64,000 nucleotides of DNA from Celerinatantimonas diazotrophica (lineage in GTDB: Bacteria > Pseudomonadota > Gammaproteobacteria > Enterobacterales > Celerinatantimonadaceae): NCBI RefSeq assembly GCF_004339545.1, contig NZ_SMGD01000017.1:124001-188000 (forward strand), given 5' to 3'. Shown here in pieces: positions 28,797-36,828 of the stretch. Below the pieces are notes generated by a model. It did not search any database, had not been told where the DNA came from, and saw only the letters and a list, made by a program, of their open reading frames with translations. The stretch's first letter is position 1, and every line of letters starts with the position of its first letter. The position numbers and the translations under genes were made by a program.

Positions 28797-29655
28797 ACAA
28801 CCCAGGTGGTTGGTATATGTGCAACTGATGCGATTGAATAAACCCATTGGCTCTTTGTTGCTGCTGTGGCCGACACTATGGGCATTATGGCTGGCTGCCG
28901 ATGGATTTCCTAATCCAGGGGTTCTGATTGTTTTTGTTCTTGGGGTGGTGATGATGCGTTCGGCCGGATGTGTCATCAATGATTTTGCCGATCGTAAAAT
29001 AGATGGTTTTGTTAAACGAACTAGTTCTCGGCCTTTCCCATCGGGGCAGATCGCAACTTGGCAAGCGCTTTGTTTATTTGGGGCTCTGGTTGTGGCCTCG
29101 TTTTTAATGGTATTGACTCAGAATCGACTGACGATTGAGTTATCGTTCATTGCCGTGGTGTTGGCAGCGATTTATCCATTTATGAAGCGGTATACGAATT
29201 TGCCGCAGATGTTTTTAGGACTTGCCTATAGCTGGGCGATTCCGATGGCTTATGCAGCACAAAGTGGTCATTTGCCACTTGAAGCCTGGTTGTTGTTAGT
29301 CGCTAATTTTTGCTGGACGGTGGCTTACGACACCTTCTATGCGATGGTGGATCGCGATGATGATATAAAAGTTGGCATTAAGTCGACAGCGGTATTATTT
29401 GGACGCTTCGATAAACTGATGATTGCTGTTTTACAACTGACGACCCTACTATTACTGGCGGTGGTCGGGGAGTTACATGGCCTTTCTCCAGTGTATTTTG
29501 TGGGGTTACTCGCCGCGGCTGGCATGTTCGTTTATCAGCAGTATTTAGCTCGCTTTCGGGAGCGAGAAAACTGTTTTAGAGCTTTTTTAAATAATAATTA
29601 CGCAGGGATGATTATTTTCGTGGCAGTGGCAATGGGATGTCTTATTTCAGCCTAA
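28786..29655 (+). CDS. ubiA: 4-hydroxybenzoate octaprenyltransferase
   Basis: Inner-membrane prenyltransferase joining the polyprenyl tail to 4-hydroxybenzoate. 289 aa with about nine membrane segments. The two Asp-rich motifs are [13 protein letters not shown] and [20 protein letters not shown] codons occur at 28780 and 28786; AGGAGG at 28773-28778 is 1 nt from the first and 7 nt from the second, so the second is the start. Coupled to ubiC. Confidence 0.94.
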   Translation: MVSEQPRWLVYVQLMRLNKPIGSLLLLWPTLWALWLAADGFPNPGVLIVFVLGVVMMRSAGCVINDFADRKIDGFVKRTSSRPFPSGQIATWQALCLFGALVVASFLMVLTQNRLTIELSFIAVVLAAIYPFMKRYTNLPQMFLGLAYSWAIPMAYAAQSGHLPLEAWLLLVANFCWTVAYDTFYAMVDRDDDIKVGIKSTAVLFGRFDKLMIAVLQLTTLLLLAVVGELHGLSPVYFVGLLAAAGMFVYQQYLARFRERENCFRAFLNNNYAGMIIFVAVAMGCLISA

Positions 29656-29663
29656 TAAAATAG

Positions 29664-29689
29664 AGCAGACGGTAGAAGAACCGTCTGCT
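29664..29689. terminator. Bidirectional terminator between ubiA and bfr
   Basis: A 10-bp perfect stem AGCAGACGGT/ACCGTCTGCT with a 6-nt loop. On the minus strand it is followed by CTATTTTATT, so it best fits the end of the bacterioferritin operon; it also lies 9 nt past ubiA. Confidence 0.75.
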
Positions 29690-29695
29690 ATTGGG

Positions 29696-30163
29696 CTATA
29701 ACTGAGCTTGTAAATATATTTCAAGCCCCAACAGTTTTATCTGTCTGAGCTGTTGTTCTAACCAGTGTGCGTGATCAGTTTCAGTGTCATCAATTAGGCG
29801 TTGAAGTGCTTTTTTGGTGACATAATCCTGTTCTTTTTCACACAATTGCATTGTTTCTTTAAGCATATCATCGACGCGATATTCAACCTGTAGATCATTA
29901 TCTAGCATGCTGGGAACATCGTGACCGACCTTAATTGGATCACGAGTTGCCATATCGGGTGTACCTTCTAAAAACAAGATCCGCTCGATGAGGATGGAGA
30001 TATGTTCGCGCTCTTCAAGTGATTCATGTTCAATTCTTTCAAATAACTTGGTATATCCCCAATCGTCATACATCCGCGAATGGATTAAATACTGATCCAT
30101 TGCCGTCAGTTCATTGGCAAGTAATCGATTCAGTGCATCAATAACCACGGGTTTGCCTTGCAT
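29696..30163 (-). CDS. Bacterioferritin, ferroxidase-type subunit (no heme Met)
   Basis: 155-aa ferritin-like four-helix subunit for iron storage. The di-iron site is complete by alignment to E. coli Bfr: E18, Y25, E51, H54, E94, plus E128 and H131 (one-residue insertion before helix D). The heme-bridging Met52 is replaced by Arg (EEREH). So this subunit should oxidise iron but not bind heme. It follows the heme-type gene by 2 nt, and the two products probably co-assemble. Confidence 0.9.
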   Translation of the reverse strand: MQGKPVVIDALNRLLANELTAMDQYLIHSRMYDDWGYTKLFERIEHESLEEREHISILIERILFLEGTPDMATRDPIKVGHDVPSMLDNDLQVEYRVDDMLKETMQLCEKEQDYVTKKALQRLIDDTETDHAHWLEQQLRQIKLLGLEIYLQAQL

Positions 30164-30165
30164 AA

Positions 30166-30642
30166 TTACTCATCCTCCGAAATTTTTGTTTGTAGGTATT
30201 TTTCTTCTCCGAGTATCGAGATTTGGTAAAGCTGAGCTTCTAGCCAGTCGATGTGTTCCTCTTCTTCATGAATAATATCCTGAAGAAGGTCGCGGCTGAC
30301 ATAGTCTGTTTGTTGTTCACAAAGGCTGATCGCCTGAGCTAACAAAGGCAATTGGTCATTTAGAAACTGCAGATTACATTCGAGCATTTCTTTGCTTTGC
30401 TCGCCAATCCTCAGAGCCCCTAAGGCTTGCAGGTTCGGCAACCCTTCGAGAAATAAAATCCGCTCAATGAGTTTGTCTGCTTGCTTCATATCTTTAATCG
30501 ATTTTTTGTAGCAAGCTTTGTTGAGCTCTTCAAATCCCCAATTACCAAACATTCGGGCATGGAGGAAGAATTGGTTGATCGATGTTAGCTCGTAGGTCAG
30601 AACTTTATTGAGTAACTGAACGACCTGTGGATTTCCCTGCAT
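30166..30642 (-). CDS. bfr: Bacterioferritin, heme-type subunit (ferroxidase site lost)
   Basis: 158 aa, collinear with E. coli Bfr. The heme ligand M52 is kept (KDMKQ), but the ferroxidase site is broken: Y25F, E51D, H54Q and E94L; E18, E127 and H130 remain. This is the mirror image of the subunit encoded next door. AGGAGG-type AGGAGGCCTCTATG context places a strong ribosome site before the ATG. A Fur-box-like palindrome lies about 100 nt upstream. Confidence 0.9.
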   Translation of the reverse strand: MQGNPQVVQLLNKVLTYELTSINQFFLHARMFGNWGFEELNKACYKKSIKDMKQADKLIERILFLEGLPNLQALGALRIGEQSKEMLECNLQFLNDQLPLLAQAISLCEQQTDYVSRDLLQDIIHEEEEHIDWLEAQLYQISILGEEKYLQTKISEDE

Positions 30643-30964
30643 AGAGGCCTCCTAAAGGGTAAAATATGTACATTACACTAGCATACCGACTATTTTGTTA
30701 CAACCAAGTTAAAAAATATAAAATTTAATAAAATCAATTAGTTATAATAATGATTATTATTCTCAATTAATCTATTTGATATCAGTAAATGAACATAAAT
30801 CGTTCATAGGAATACTTAATTTTGAATAAAAAAACAGCGAGTTAATATTTTAGTCGTTATTTTATGGTGACCGTATTGTCTGAATAGATAATTTTTTAAC
30901 TAGTTATTTACTTAGCTTGCTAATTAATTATAATGCTACCCTCTGTAACACATGAGAGATCGTA
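30643..30964. other. Control region between bfr operon and slyA-like gene
   Basis: 322 very AT-rich nt between divergent genes. It contains the Fur-like box at 30744-30760. No ORF is credible. Confidence 0.5.
30744..30760. promoter_or_regulatory. Fur-box-like palindrome
   Basis: ATAATAATGATTATTAT, an 8-1-8 perfect palindrome. Its inner 7-1-7 (30745-30759) matches the Fur consensus TGATAATNATTATCA at 12 of 14 informative positions. It lies about 100 nt upstream of the bacterioferritin start, which fits iron-responsive control. Confidence 0.6.
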
Positions 30965-31432
30965 ATGAGCTTGGATGAATTAGCATCTGACCAATTAATG
31001 GAGCATGCCTTGGCGGAAAAATTAGGGCGTGCCAGTCGGTTATGGCGCAGTGTCGCTGACCGTGGTCTGCACCCGCTGGGACTGACGCATCCTCGTTGGA
31101 CTGCCTTGTGGAAATTGGCGCGCCTCGAAGGTGAGGTAACCCAAAAACGCTTAGCCGAAGCACTCGAAATCGAGCTGCCTTCTCTGATGCGCACGCTCGG
31201 ACAACTCGAAGAGCAAGGTTATATTATTCGCCATATCAGCCCACATGATAAACGTGCTCGGATCGTCTGCATGACGGAGCAAGGCGCCGAGCTACTCGGT
31301 GAAATTGCCCAGCGTATCTTGAAAATACGTAGAGCACTGCTTAAGAATATTGATGAATGCCAACTCAAAGAGTTTGAAGCCGTTCTTGCACAACTCTCTA
31401 GTAATGCTCTGAGCCTCGATAAAGAACTATAA
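30965..31432 (+). CDS. MarR/SlyA-family transcriptional regulator
   Basis: 155-aa winged-helix regulator. The core has LGLTHPRWTALWKLARLEGEVTQKRLAEALEIELPSLMRTLGQLEEQGYIIRHISPHDKRARIVCMTEQG, which matches the SlyA subgroup; flanking helices give dimerisation. It lies 16 nt before an HlyD/FUSC pump operon and probably controls it. Such regulators often respond to phenolic ligands. Confidence 0.88.
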   Translation: MSLDELASDQLMEHALAEKLGRASRLWRSVADRGLHPLGLTHPRWTALWKLARLEGEVTQKRLAEALEIELPSLMRTLGQLEEQGYIIRHISPHDKRARIVCMTEQGAELLGEIAQRILKIRRALLKNIDECQLKEFEAVLAQLSSNALSLDKEL

Positions 31433-31448
31433 GTTATCTAAAATTTTT

Positions 31449-32516
31449 ATGACAAAACCTCAATTAACGGCTGACCAGCAATTTAGTCGCTGGGTTCGGC
31501 GTGTTTGTATTTTATTTTGCCTGCTATTTGTTTATTACCTGATTGCCGACCTTAAAATGCCAGTGACACCGCAGGCTATGGTGGAGCGTCCTGTGATTCA
31601 GGTCAGCCCACAGGTGAGTGGCAATGTGACGCGGGTTGATGTGGTGAACAACCAGAAGGTCAAAGCTGGGGAGCTGTTATTCTCTATTGATGCCCGGCCT
31701 TATCAGTTGGCACTCGATAAGGCTAAATTGGCTTTGCGTCAGGCCAAATTGACGAATGATGAATTAGATGCGTCGATTCAATCGGCTCGGGCAGAAATTA
31801 AATCAACTGCCGCAGTATTGCATCAGCGGCAACGTGATGCCCAGCGAATTGCCAAACTTTACCGCCAGCATGCAGTTTCTTCATCGCGTGAAGATCAAGC
31901 GATTAGCGAAGAACAAACCGCAAAGGCTTCTTATGATATGGCGGTTGCTAAATTACAAGGTTTGACCGTTCAGCGCGGGATTAAGGGACCGAATAATTTG
32001 TTACTGCAGCAGGCACATAATCAGTTAGAGAGTGCCAAGCTGAATTTGTCGTACACCGAGGTTAAAGCTTCGCAAGCTGGTGTCGTCAGTAATATGCAAT
32101 TACAAACGGGAACGATGGCTGATTCAGGGAAACCGCTACTTGCCATAGTGGCCGATAAAATCGATGTCGTAGCTGATTTTCGTGAAAAAAATCTGCGCCA
32201 TGTGATTGCTGGCTCAAAAGCGCTGGTTGCCTTTGACTCTCATCCTGGCGTGCTTTATGACGCCACCGTAGAGGGGATTGATGCCGGGGTGAGCAGCGGC
32301 CAGTTTAGTGCAAATGGAGTTTTGGCAACGCCGAGTACATCGAATCGTTGGGTTCGCGATGCACAGCGTCTGCGAGTGCACTTAAAAGTGAAAGATATGC
32401 CGGAGCTGGCATCAGGCGCTCGAGCGACTGTGCAATTGTTACCATCTTCCATGCTCCTGTCAGCGGTTGCCAAGGCGCAAATCTGGGCCATTAGTGCCTT
32501 ACATTTTATTTACTAA
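31449..32516 (+). CDS. HlyD/EmrA-type membrane fusion protein
   Basis: 355 aa. One N-terminal membrane anchor (residues ~17-33), then a split lipoyl domain (QVSPQVSGNVTRVDVVNNQKVKAGELLFSIDARPY and LSYTEVKASQAGVVSNMQL) around a helical hairpin, and a beta-barrel region. It links an inner-membrane pump to the outer membrane. Domain order resembles AaeA/YibH/EmrA. The downstream FUSC-type gene is its likely partner. No good ribosome site is seen at the ATG. Confidence 0.85.
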   Translation: MTKPQLTADQQFSRWVRRVCILFCLLFVYYLIADLKMPVTPQAMVERPVIQVSPQVSGNVTRVDVVNNQKVKAGELLFSIDARPYQLALDKAKLALRQAKLTNDELDASIQSARAEIKSTAAVLHQRQRDAQRIAKLYRQHAVSSSREDQAISEEQTAKASYDMAVAKLQGLTVQRGIKGPNNLLLQQAHNQLESAKLNLSYTEVKASQAGVVSNMQLQTGTMADSGKPLLAIVADKIDVVADFREKNLRHVIAGSKALVAFDSHPGVLYDATVEGIDAGVSSGQFSANGVLATPSTSNRWVRDAQRLRVHLKVKDMPELASGARATVQLLPSSMLLSAVAKAQIWAISALHFIY

Positions 32517-32531
32517 TTGTGGAGTGTATGG

Positions 32532-33563
32532 ATGCAACAATGGCAACGAGCACTTGGCGATGATGAACTGCGGCGCATGTTGCGGGTCGCTTTTGGCTGT
32601 ATGTTTGGTTTTCTTCTCTGTCAGACGATGAACTGGCATTATGGCGTGTTCTATACGGTCACGCCGGTGCTGTTGCTGGCAGTAGTGCCTGTATTTACTT
32701 GGCGAACGGTCAAAGAAAATATTACTTCGGCGGTTGTTGCCTGTTTACAGGCAGGGATTATTGCTGGGATATTTGGCTCTCATCCATTGGCAATGACTCT
32801 TTTAGCCTTTGCAATGTTTGTTTTCTGGTTCTGGATGATGTCCCAAGGGTTTATGACATTTGGTTGTAATGGGGTCCTTTATTTAAGCGTATTGTTGCAT
32901 TTTGCCAGTTATCACAATGTAGATGTCAACAATATGATCGCTAACAACCTGTGGGCTTCGGTCGTTACCAGTGCCATTGCGCTCGTACTGATACAGTTGA
33001 TTCCGCCCATTGAGCGACCCGCTTTGCCCCCTAAGCCTGATAAAAATGTGCAGCGGGTGCGTCACGAAATATTAATGGGCTCGGTTGTGGCAACGGGGTC
33101 GTTTTTAGCGTTTCAGATCTTTGATCTTAAAGATTCACTCTCTGCCCAGGTCACCACTATTTTACTGTTGTTTCCCATGCACTGGAATGGCTCACTAACG
33201 TACGCGCGAAAACGGACTCTAGGCACATTAATTGGCGTCTCTTTTGGATTGTGTGTACAACTGCTTTTATATAACCACAACAATTCGTTATTACTCTATG
33301 CGCCATTGTTGTGGGGCGGGATTTTCTGGTTTTGTCATGCTCATCTTAAAGAGGGCAAAGGCACGGGAATTGGCTTTTCAGCCATGACCACCACCGGGAT
33401 CTTATTTGGTCAGTATCTTTCTGCCGGTGGTGATATCTTCTTTAGCGCATTATATCGCTTTACGAGTGTGGCGGTTGCTGCCTTTTTGGGGCTGATGGCC
33501 GTCTATGCGATGCATCGATTACTTAATTGTTTTGCTGCGACGCGTTTTGCCCCAAATGCTTAA
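32532..33563 (+). CDS. FUSC/DUF2955-like inner membrane efflux protein
   Basis: About 343 aa with two blocks of membrane segments (residues ~15-160 and ~180-330), the layout of fusaric-acid-resistance-type (FUSC) exporters. It carries ARKRTLGTLIGVSFGL, the FUSC-like repeat sequence, in the second block. It probably exports small aromatic or other toxic acids with the preceding fusion protein. The frame opens at TTG 32517; GGAG 7 nt before ATG 32532 decides the start. The 3' end overlaps the converging yjeH by 41 nt. Confidence 0.75.
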   Translation: MQQWQRALGDDELRRMLRVAFGCMFGFLLCQTMNWHYGVFYTVTPVLLLAVVPVFTWRTVKENITSAVVACLQAGIIAGIFGSHPLAMTLLAFAMFVFWFWMMSQGFMTFGCNGVLYLSVLLHFASYHNVDVNNMIANNLWASVVTSAIALVLIQLIPPIERPALPPKPDKNVQRVRHEILMGSVVATGSFLAFQIFDLKDSLSAQVTTILLLFPMHWNGSLTYARKRTLGTLIGVSFGLCVQLLLYNHNNSLLLYAPLLWGGIFWFCHAHLKEGKGTGIGFSAMTTTGILFGQYLSAGGDIFFSALYRFTSVAVAAFLGLMAVYAMHRLLNCFAATRFAPNA

Positions 33564-34794
33564 ATAGTTGCCAGAGTTTGACTGCGATTAAAAAAGCAAT
33601 GCTCAAATAGATGACATAGCTTATCGACTGGCCAAGACTGTAACAGAATATGAATGTGACAATCGCAGCAAGTAGCGCAACCAAACGTTGGAGTCCTTTT
33701 AGCATGATGACTCCGGCTATCATTGCCAGCAGATAGATCACCACAAAATTGCCATTGGTATAAAGTAACAGCTGCGGCAGTTTAAGCCCTAATGCCCACA
33801 CACTAATAACGACAATGAACGATAATCCACAAATGGTCATGAGCGAGACGACCGGCACTTTGTTGTGGTTGAGTTGTGCCAAATATCTTGGCAGTTTACC
33901 TTCATCGGCCAAACTCCATAATAATCGAGCATACCCCTGTACATAGACATTGGTGCTGGCAAAGCAAGCAAAAAAACCAAGCACGGTAACCAATGAGCCA
34001 GTGACTGGTCCTAAATGAATAGTGGCCATTTTTCCAAGTGATGCTGAGCTCGGGGTTCCTGCCAGTAGCGGTAAATCTTTGAGTATCAGTACGCTGGCTG
34101 CCCAGTAGATGAATAGCGTGACGAGAGTCCCTATAATCAAAGCTAGCGGGAAATCTCTCTCGGGACGTTTGAACTCTTCTCCCATATGCGAAAAGGCTTC
34201 TATGCCAATAACACACCAGAACATCAGCCCCAGTGCATCCATTAATGAGCCAGCGTGACTCAAAGAAGGAACCTCAAAATCCACACCATGAGGAGCCATT
34301 GTGATCCACAATGCCCCCACGAGAGTGATGATTAAACCAGCGATCAGCACCTGCAATTGACCGCTTGCTTTAGCACCAATTAATCCTAATACGAACATAG
34401 CCGCGAGCATTGCTAACTGCAGCAGTAAGTCTTGCCAAGCATTTAAGGGAATTAAAGCTTGCACAAAATGGCTGCCAATGACCAGTGATGCCGGCATGCC
34501 GACGGGTAAAATAGTAAAAAATAAAAATGCAGTTAGTCTTTCACTGGAACGTCCGAGAGCCTTACCGACAATATGAGGAACCCCGCCAGCGTGAGGATCT
34601 TTTTTACCTAATGCGGCAAAGGTAAACGCAATTGGCAATGTTAAAATGAGTAAGACACCCCAGGCCAATAGAGAGACTGCGCCAGTCTGCTCAGCGGTAA
34701 TGGCAGGGACGACAAAAATGCCGGTCCCAAGCATAGTTGTGGCTAGCATTGCAATGCCTTGGAATAGGCCTAATTGGGGTTTCAGACGACTCAT
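33523..34794 (-). CDS. yjeH: YjeH-like amino acid exporter (APC superfamily)
   Basis: 423-aa, 12-helix APC transporter resembling E. coli YjeH, an exporter of methionine and branched-chain amino acids. Shared landmarks are LKPQLGLFQGIAMLATTMLGTGIFVVPA, GGVPHIVGKALG, LMFWCVIGIEAFSHMGEEFKRPERDFP and FFACFASTNVYVQGYARLLWS. Divergent from an Lrp/AsnC-type regulator, the usual partner of amino acid exporters. Confidence 0.87.
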   Translation of the reverse strand: MSRLKPQLGLFQGIAMLATTMLGTGIFVVPAITAEQTGAVSLLAWGVLLILTLPIAFTFAALGKKDPHAGGVPHIVGKALGRSSERLTAFLFFTILPVGMPASLVIGSHFVQALIPLNAWQDLLLQLAMLAAMFVLGLIGAKASGQLQVLIAGLIITLVGALWITMAPHGVDFEVPSLSHAGSLMDALGLMFWCVIGIEAFSHMGEEFKRPERDFPLALIIGTLVTLFIYWAASVLILKDLPLLAGTPSSASLGKMATIHLGPVTGSLVTVLGFFACFASTNVYVQGYARLLWSLADEGKLPRYLAQLNHNKVPVVSLMTICGLSFIVVISVWALGLKLPQLLLYTNGNFVVIYLLAMIAGVIMLKGLQRLVALLAAIVTFIFCYSLGQSISYVIYLSIAFLIAVKLWQLFKHLGQNASQQNN

Positions 34795-34937
34795 GATTAA
34801 CGTTCCAATTCCAGCATGTTGAATAAAAAAAATATGGGAGAATGATAAGCGATTTTGAACCGATTCATAGGCGTTAAATTTGCGGTTTTAGTAATGAATT
34901 TGGCGTCTTTGGGCTGCAAATTGTTGGTGAGTGTAAA

Positions 34938-34966
34938 AAGGCCTCTTGATACACTTCTAAGGCCTT
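34938..34966. promoter_or_regulatory. Paired AGGCCT palindromes upstream of the Lrp-type gene
   Basis: AAGGCCT at 34938-34944 and the palindrome AAGGCCTT at 34959-34966 are 21 bp apart, two helical turns. They lie 19-47 nt before the regulator start, in the divergent yjeH control region. They may be a regulator site or the arms of a leader hairpin. Confidence 0.35.
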
Positions 34967-34984
34967 GTTATAAGAGATAAAACC

Positions 34985-35425
34985 GTGGCGAAAAATAATA
35001 TGGATAAATTTGATCAACAGATTGTTGCGCTATTAGCTCAAGATGCTCGGCTTTCTGTCAGTGCGATTGCGCGTTCGATTAACTTGTCGCGTTCGGCAAC
35101 TCAAGAGCGGATCCACCAACTCGAACGCAAGGGAATTTTGGCGGGCTATCATGCTAAAGTGCTCGATCCGGAGCATGGTGAAGCGTTATGTGCCTATTTT
35201 GAGGTACACGCCCATGAGTGTCAGTGGGATGATTACCAGTCTCTGATAGCGAGTATTCCTGAGGTGCGCAGTTGTCAGTTTATTAGTGGTCAGATTGATT
35301 TAATGATCTATGTCGAGACCTTTAAAATGAGTCGCTTAGAGCAAATTCGCGTTGAGCTTGAACAATTAAATGGGGTGACCTTAGTGCGTACACATTTAGT
35401 GATGAAAACACTCATTGATCGTTAA
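34985..35425 (+). CDS. Lrp/AsnC-family transcriptional regulator
   Basis: 146 aa. An N-terminal helix-turn-helix (residues 5-60: MDKFDQQIVALLAQDARLSVSAIARSINLSRSATQERIHQLERKGIL) is followed by the RAM/ACT-like ligand domain ending in VRTHLVMKTLIDR. Small-effector Lrp-like proteins next to amino acid exporters usually activate them when the amino acid is in excess, so yjeH is the probable target. Starts at GTG 34985; the first ATG in frame is at 35000, and the choice is not certain. Confidence 0.9.
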   Translation: MAKNNMDKFDQQIVALLAQDARLSVSAIARSINLSRSATQERIHQLERKGILAGYHAKVLDPEHGEALCAYFEVHAHECQWDDYQSLIASIPEVRSCQFISGQIDLMIYVETFKMSRLEQIRVELEQLNGVTLVRTHLVMKTLIDR

Positions 35426-35613
35426 AATCGTTCACAGCAAGCGAAATGCATCGATTTTAAGCCATTTATAATGGCGGCGAAGGAGCGTAAAATATAGCCT
35501 CTAATTGTTATTTTCTTTGATGTTTCCCTGTGGCCATATCACTATAGTTATATGCCTAATAACTCGTCTTGTTTATCGATTCTTGATAGTCCATGGCGCC
35601 AAAAAGGATTGTA

Positions 35614-36828
35614 ATGCAAACAAATTCTTATCGATCATCTGGAAAGATTTTATTGCCTGTTATTGTTGTCTTAATCATGATTGTGGCAGGCGGGAGTTGG
35701 TATTGGTATCACCAGAGTGATACGCAAACGACATCGTCAGCACAAACCCAGCAAAACAAGGCCAAAGGGCGTGGGCATAAGCATCGAATGGGCATGAGAC
35801 AAGCTCAGCCTGTTTATGTCGGGGCTGTCACAATGGCGAATGTGCCGGTGTATCTTAATGCGTTAGGCAGTGTGCAAGCGAACTCTTCGGTCACCATTAC
35901 GAGCCGAGTGAGTGGTACGCTTGAGCAGGTTTATTTCACGGAAGGGCAATATGTGAAAAAAGGCCAGCTTTTGGCGCGCATTGATGACCGCGCTTTTCAA
36001 GCGACTTTAAAACAGTACCAAGGAAATTTAGCCCAACATCAAGCGTTATTGCAAAATGCCAAACTGACCCTAACACGTTATAAAAAGCTCTATCAGCAAG
36101 ATTCACTGTCTAAGCAGGATCTGCAAGGACAGATCGCCGAAGTTGGTCAGTATCTTGGATTGGTAGAGGCGGATCAGGCGCAGATTGATTCGGCAAAGCT
36201 GAACATTGATTATTCTCGCATTCATTCTCCTATTAGTGGTTATGCGGGGTTGCGATTGACGGACCCAGGTAATTTGGTTAATGCTGATAACACTGAGATT
36301 TTGAATGTGTCACAAACTCGTCCGATTGCAGTGGTCTTTTCCATTGCACAGGCCAATCTATCTGATGTGGTGCCTGGGCTTCGTAAAGGGGACACTTTCC
36401 CCGTAAATGCTTACAATCAGACAGGGAAAAAGTTATTAGGTCAGGGCCAACTTAAGTTTGTCAGTAACCAGATTGATTCAAGTACGGGAACTGTGAAGCT
36501 CAAAGCCATTTTCCCCAACCGCAAAAATATCCTTTATCCCAATCAATTCGTTAATGTGCGATTGCAAATTAAGACTTTAAAAGATGCGATTGTTGCACCG
36601 CAGGCCGCAGTGCAGTTAAGTAGCTCTGGCAAATTTGTATATGTGATTGATAAAAAAGATAAAGCCCATAAGAAAGTGGTCGTTACTGGTCCCCCTGATG
36701 GGGATGATCGGATTGTGATTGTTAAAGGACTTAAAGCGGGGCAGCAGGTTGCCACCACTGGGATCGATGATCTCTTCGAAGGTAGTCAAGTGACAATTGT
36801 CAAAGCACCGTCCAAGGATGTTCAATGA
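35614..36828 (+). CDS. mdtA: RND efflux membrane fusion protein, MdtA-like
   Basis: 404-aa periplasmic adaptor anchored by one N-terminal membrane segment (residues ~13-33). A Lys/His/Gln-rich linker precedes the core: lipoyl halves ([32 protein letters not shown] and [25 protein letters not shown]), a helical hairpin, a beta-barrel and the membrane-proximal domain with [16 protein letters not shown]. Overall like E. coli MdtA. The ATG at 35593 lacks a site; AGGA 5 nt before ATG 35614 sets the start. ATGA overlap with mdtB. Confidence 0.88.
   Translation: MQTNSYRSSGKILLPVIVVLIMIVAGGSWYWYHQSDTQTTSSAQTQQNKAKGRGHKHRMGMRQAQPVYVGAVTMANVPVYLNALGSVQANSSVTITSRVSGTLEQVYFTEGQYVKKGQLLARIDDRAFQATLKQYQGNLAQHQALLQNAKLTLTRYKKLYQQDSLSKQDLQGQIAEVGQYLGLVEADQAQIDSAKLNIDYSRIHSPISGYAGLRLTDPGNLVNADNTEILNVSQTRPIAVVFSIAQANLSDVVPGLRKGDTFPVNAYNQTGKKLLGQGQLKFVSNQIDSSTGTVKLKAIFPNRKNILYPNQFVNVRLQIKTLKDAIVAPQAAVQLSSSGKFVYVIDKKDKAHKKVVVTGPPDGDDRIVIVKGLKAGQQVATTGIDDLFEGSQVTIVKAPSKDVQ

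Noticed and set aside
30921-30964. Possible insertion-sequence scar in the AT-rich bfr/slyA gap
   Set aside because: No terminal inverted repeats or target duplication could be found.
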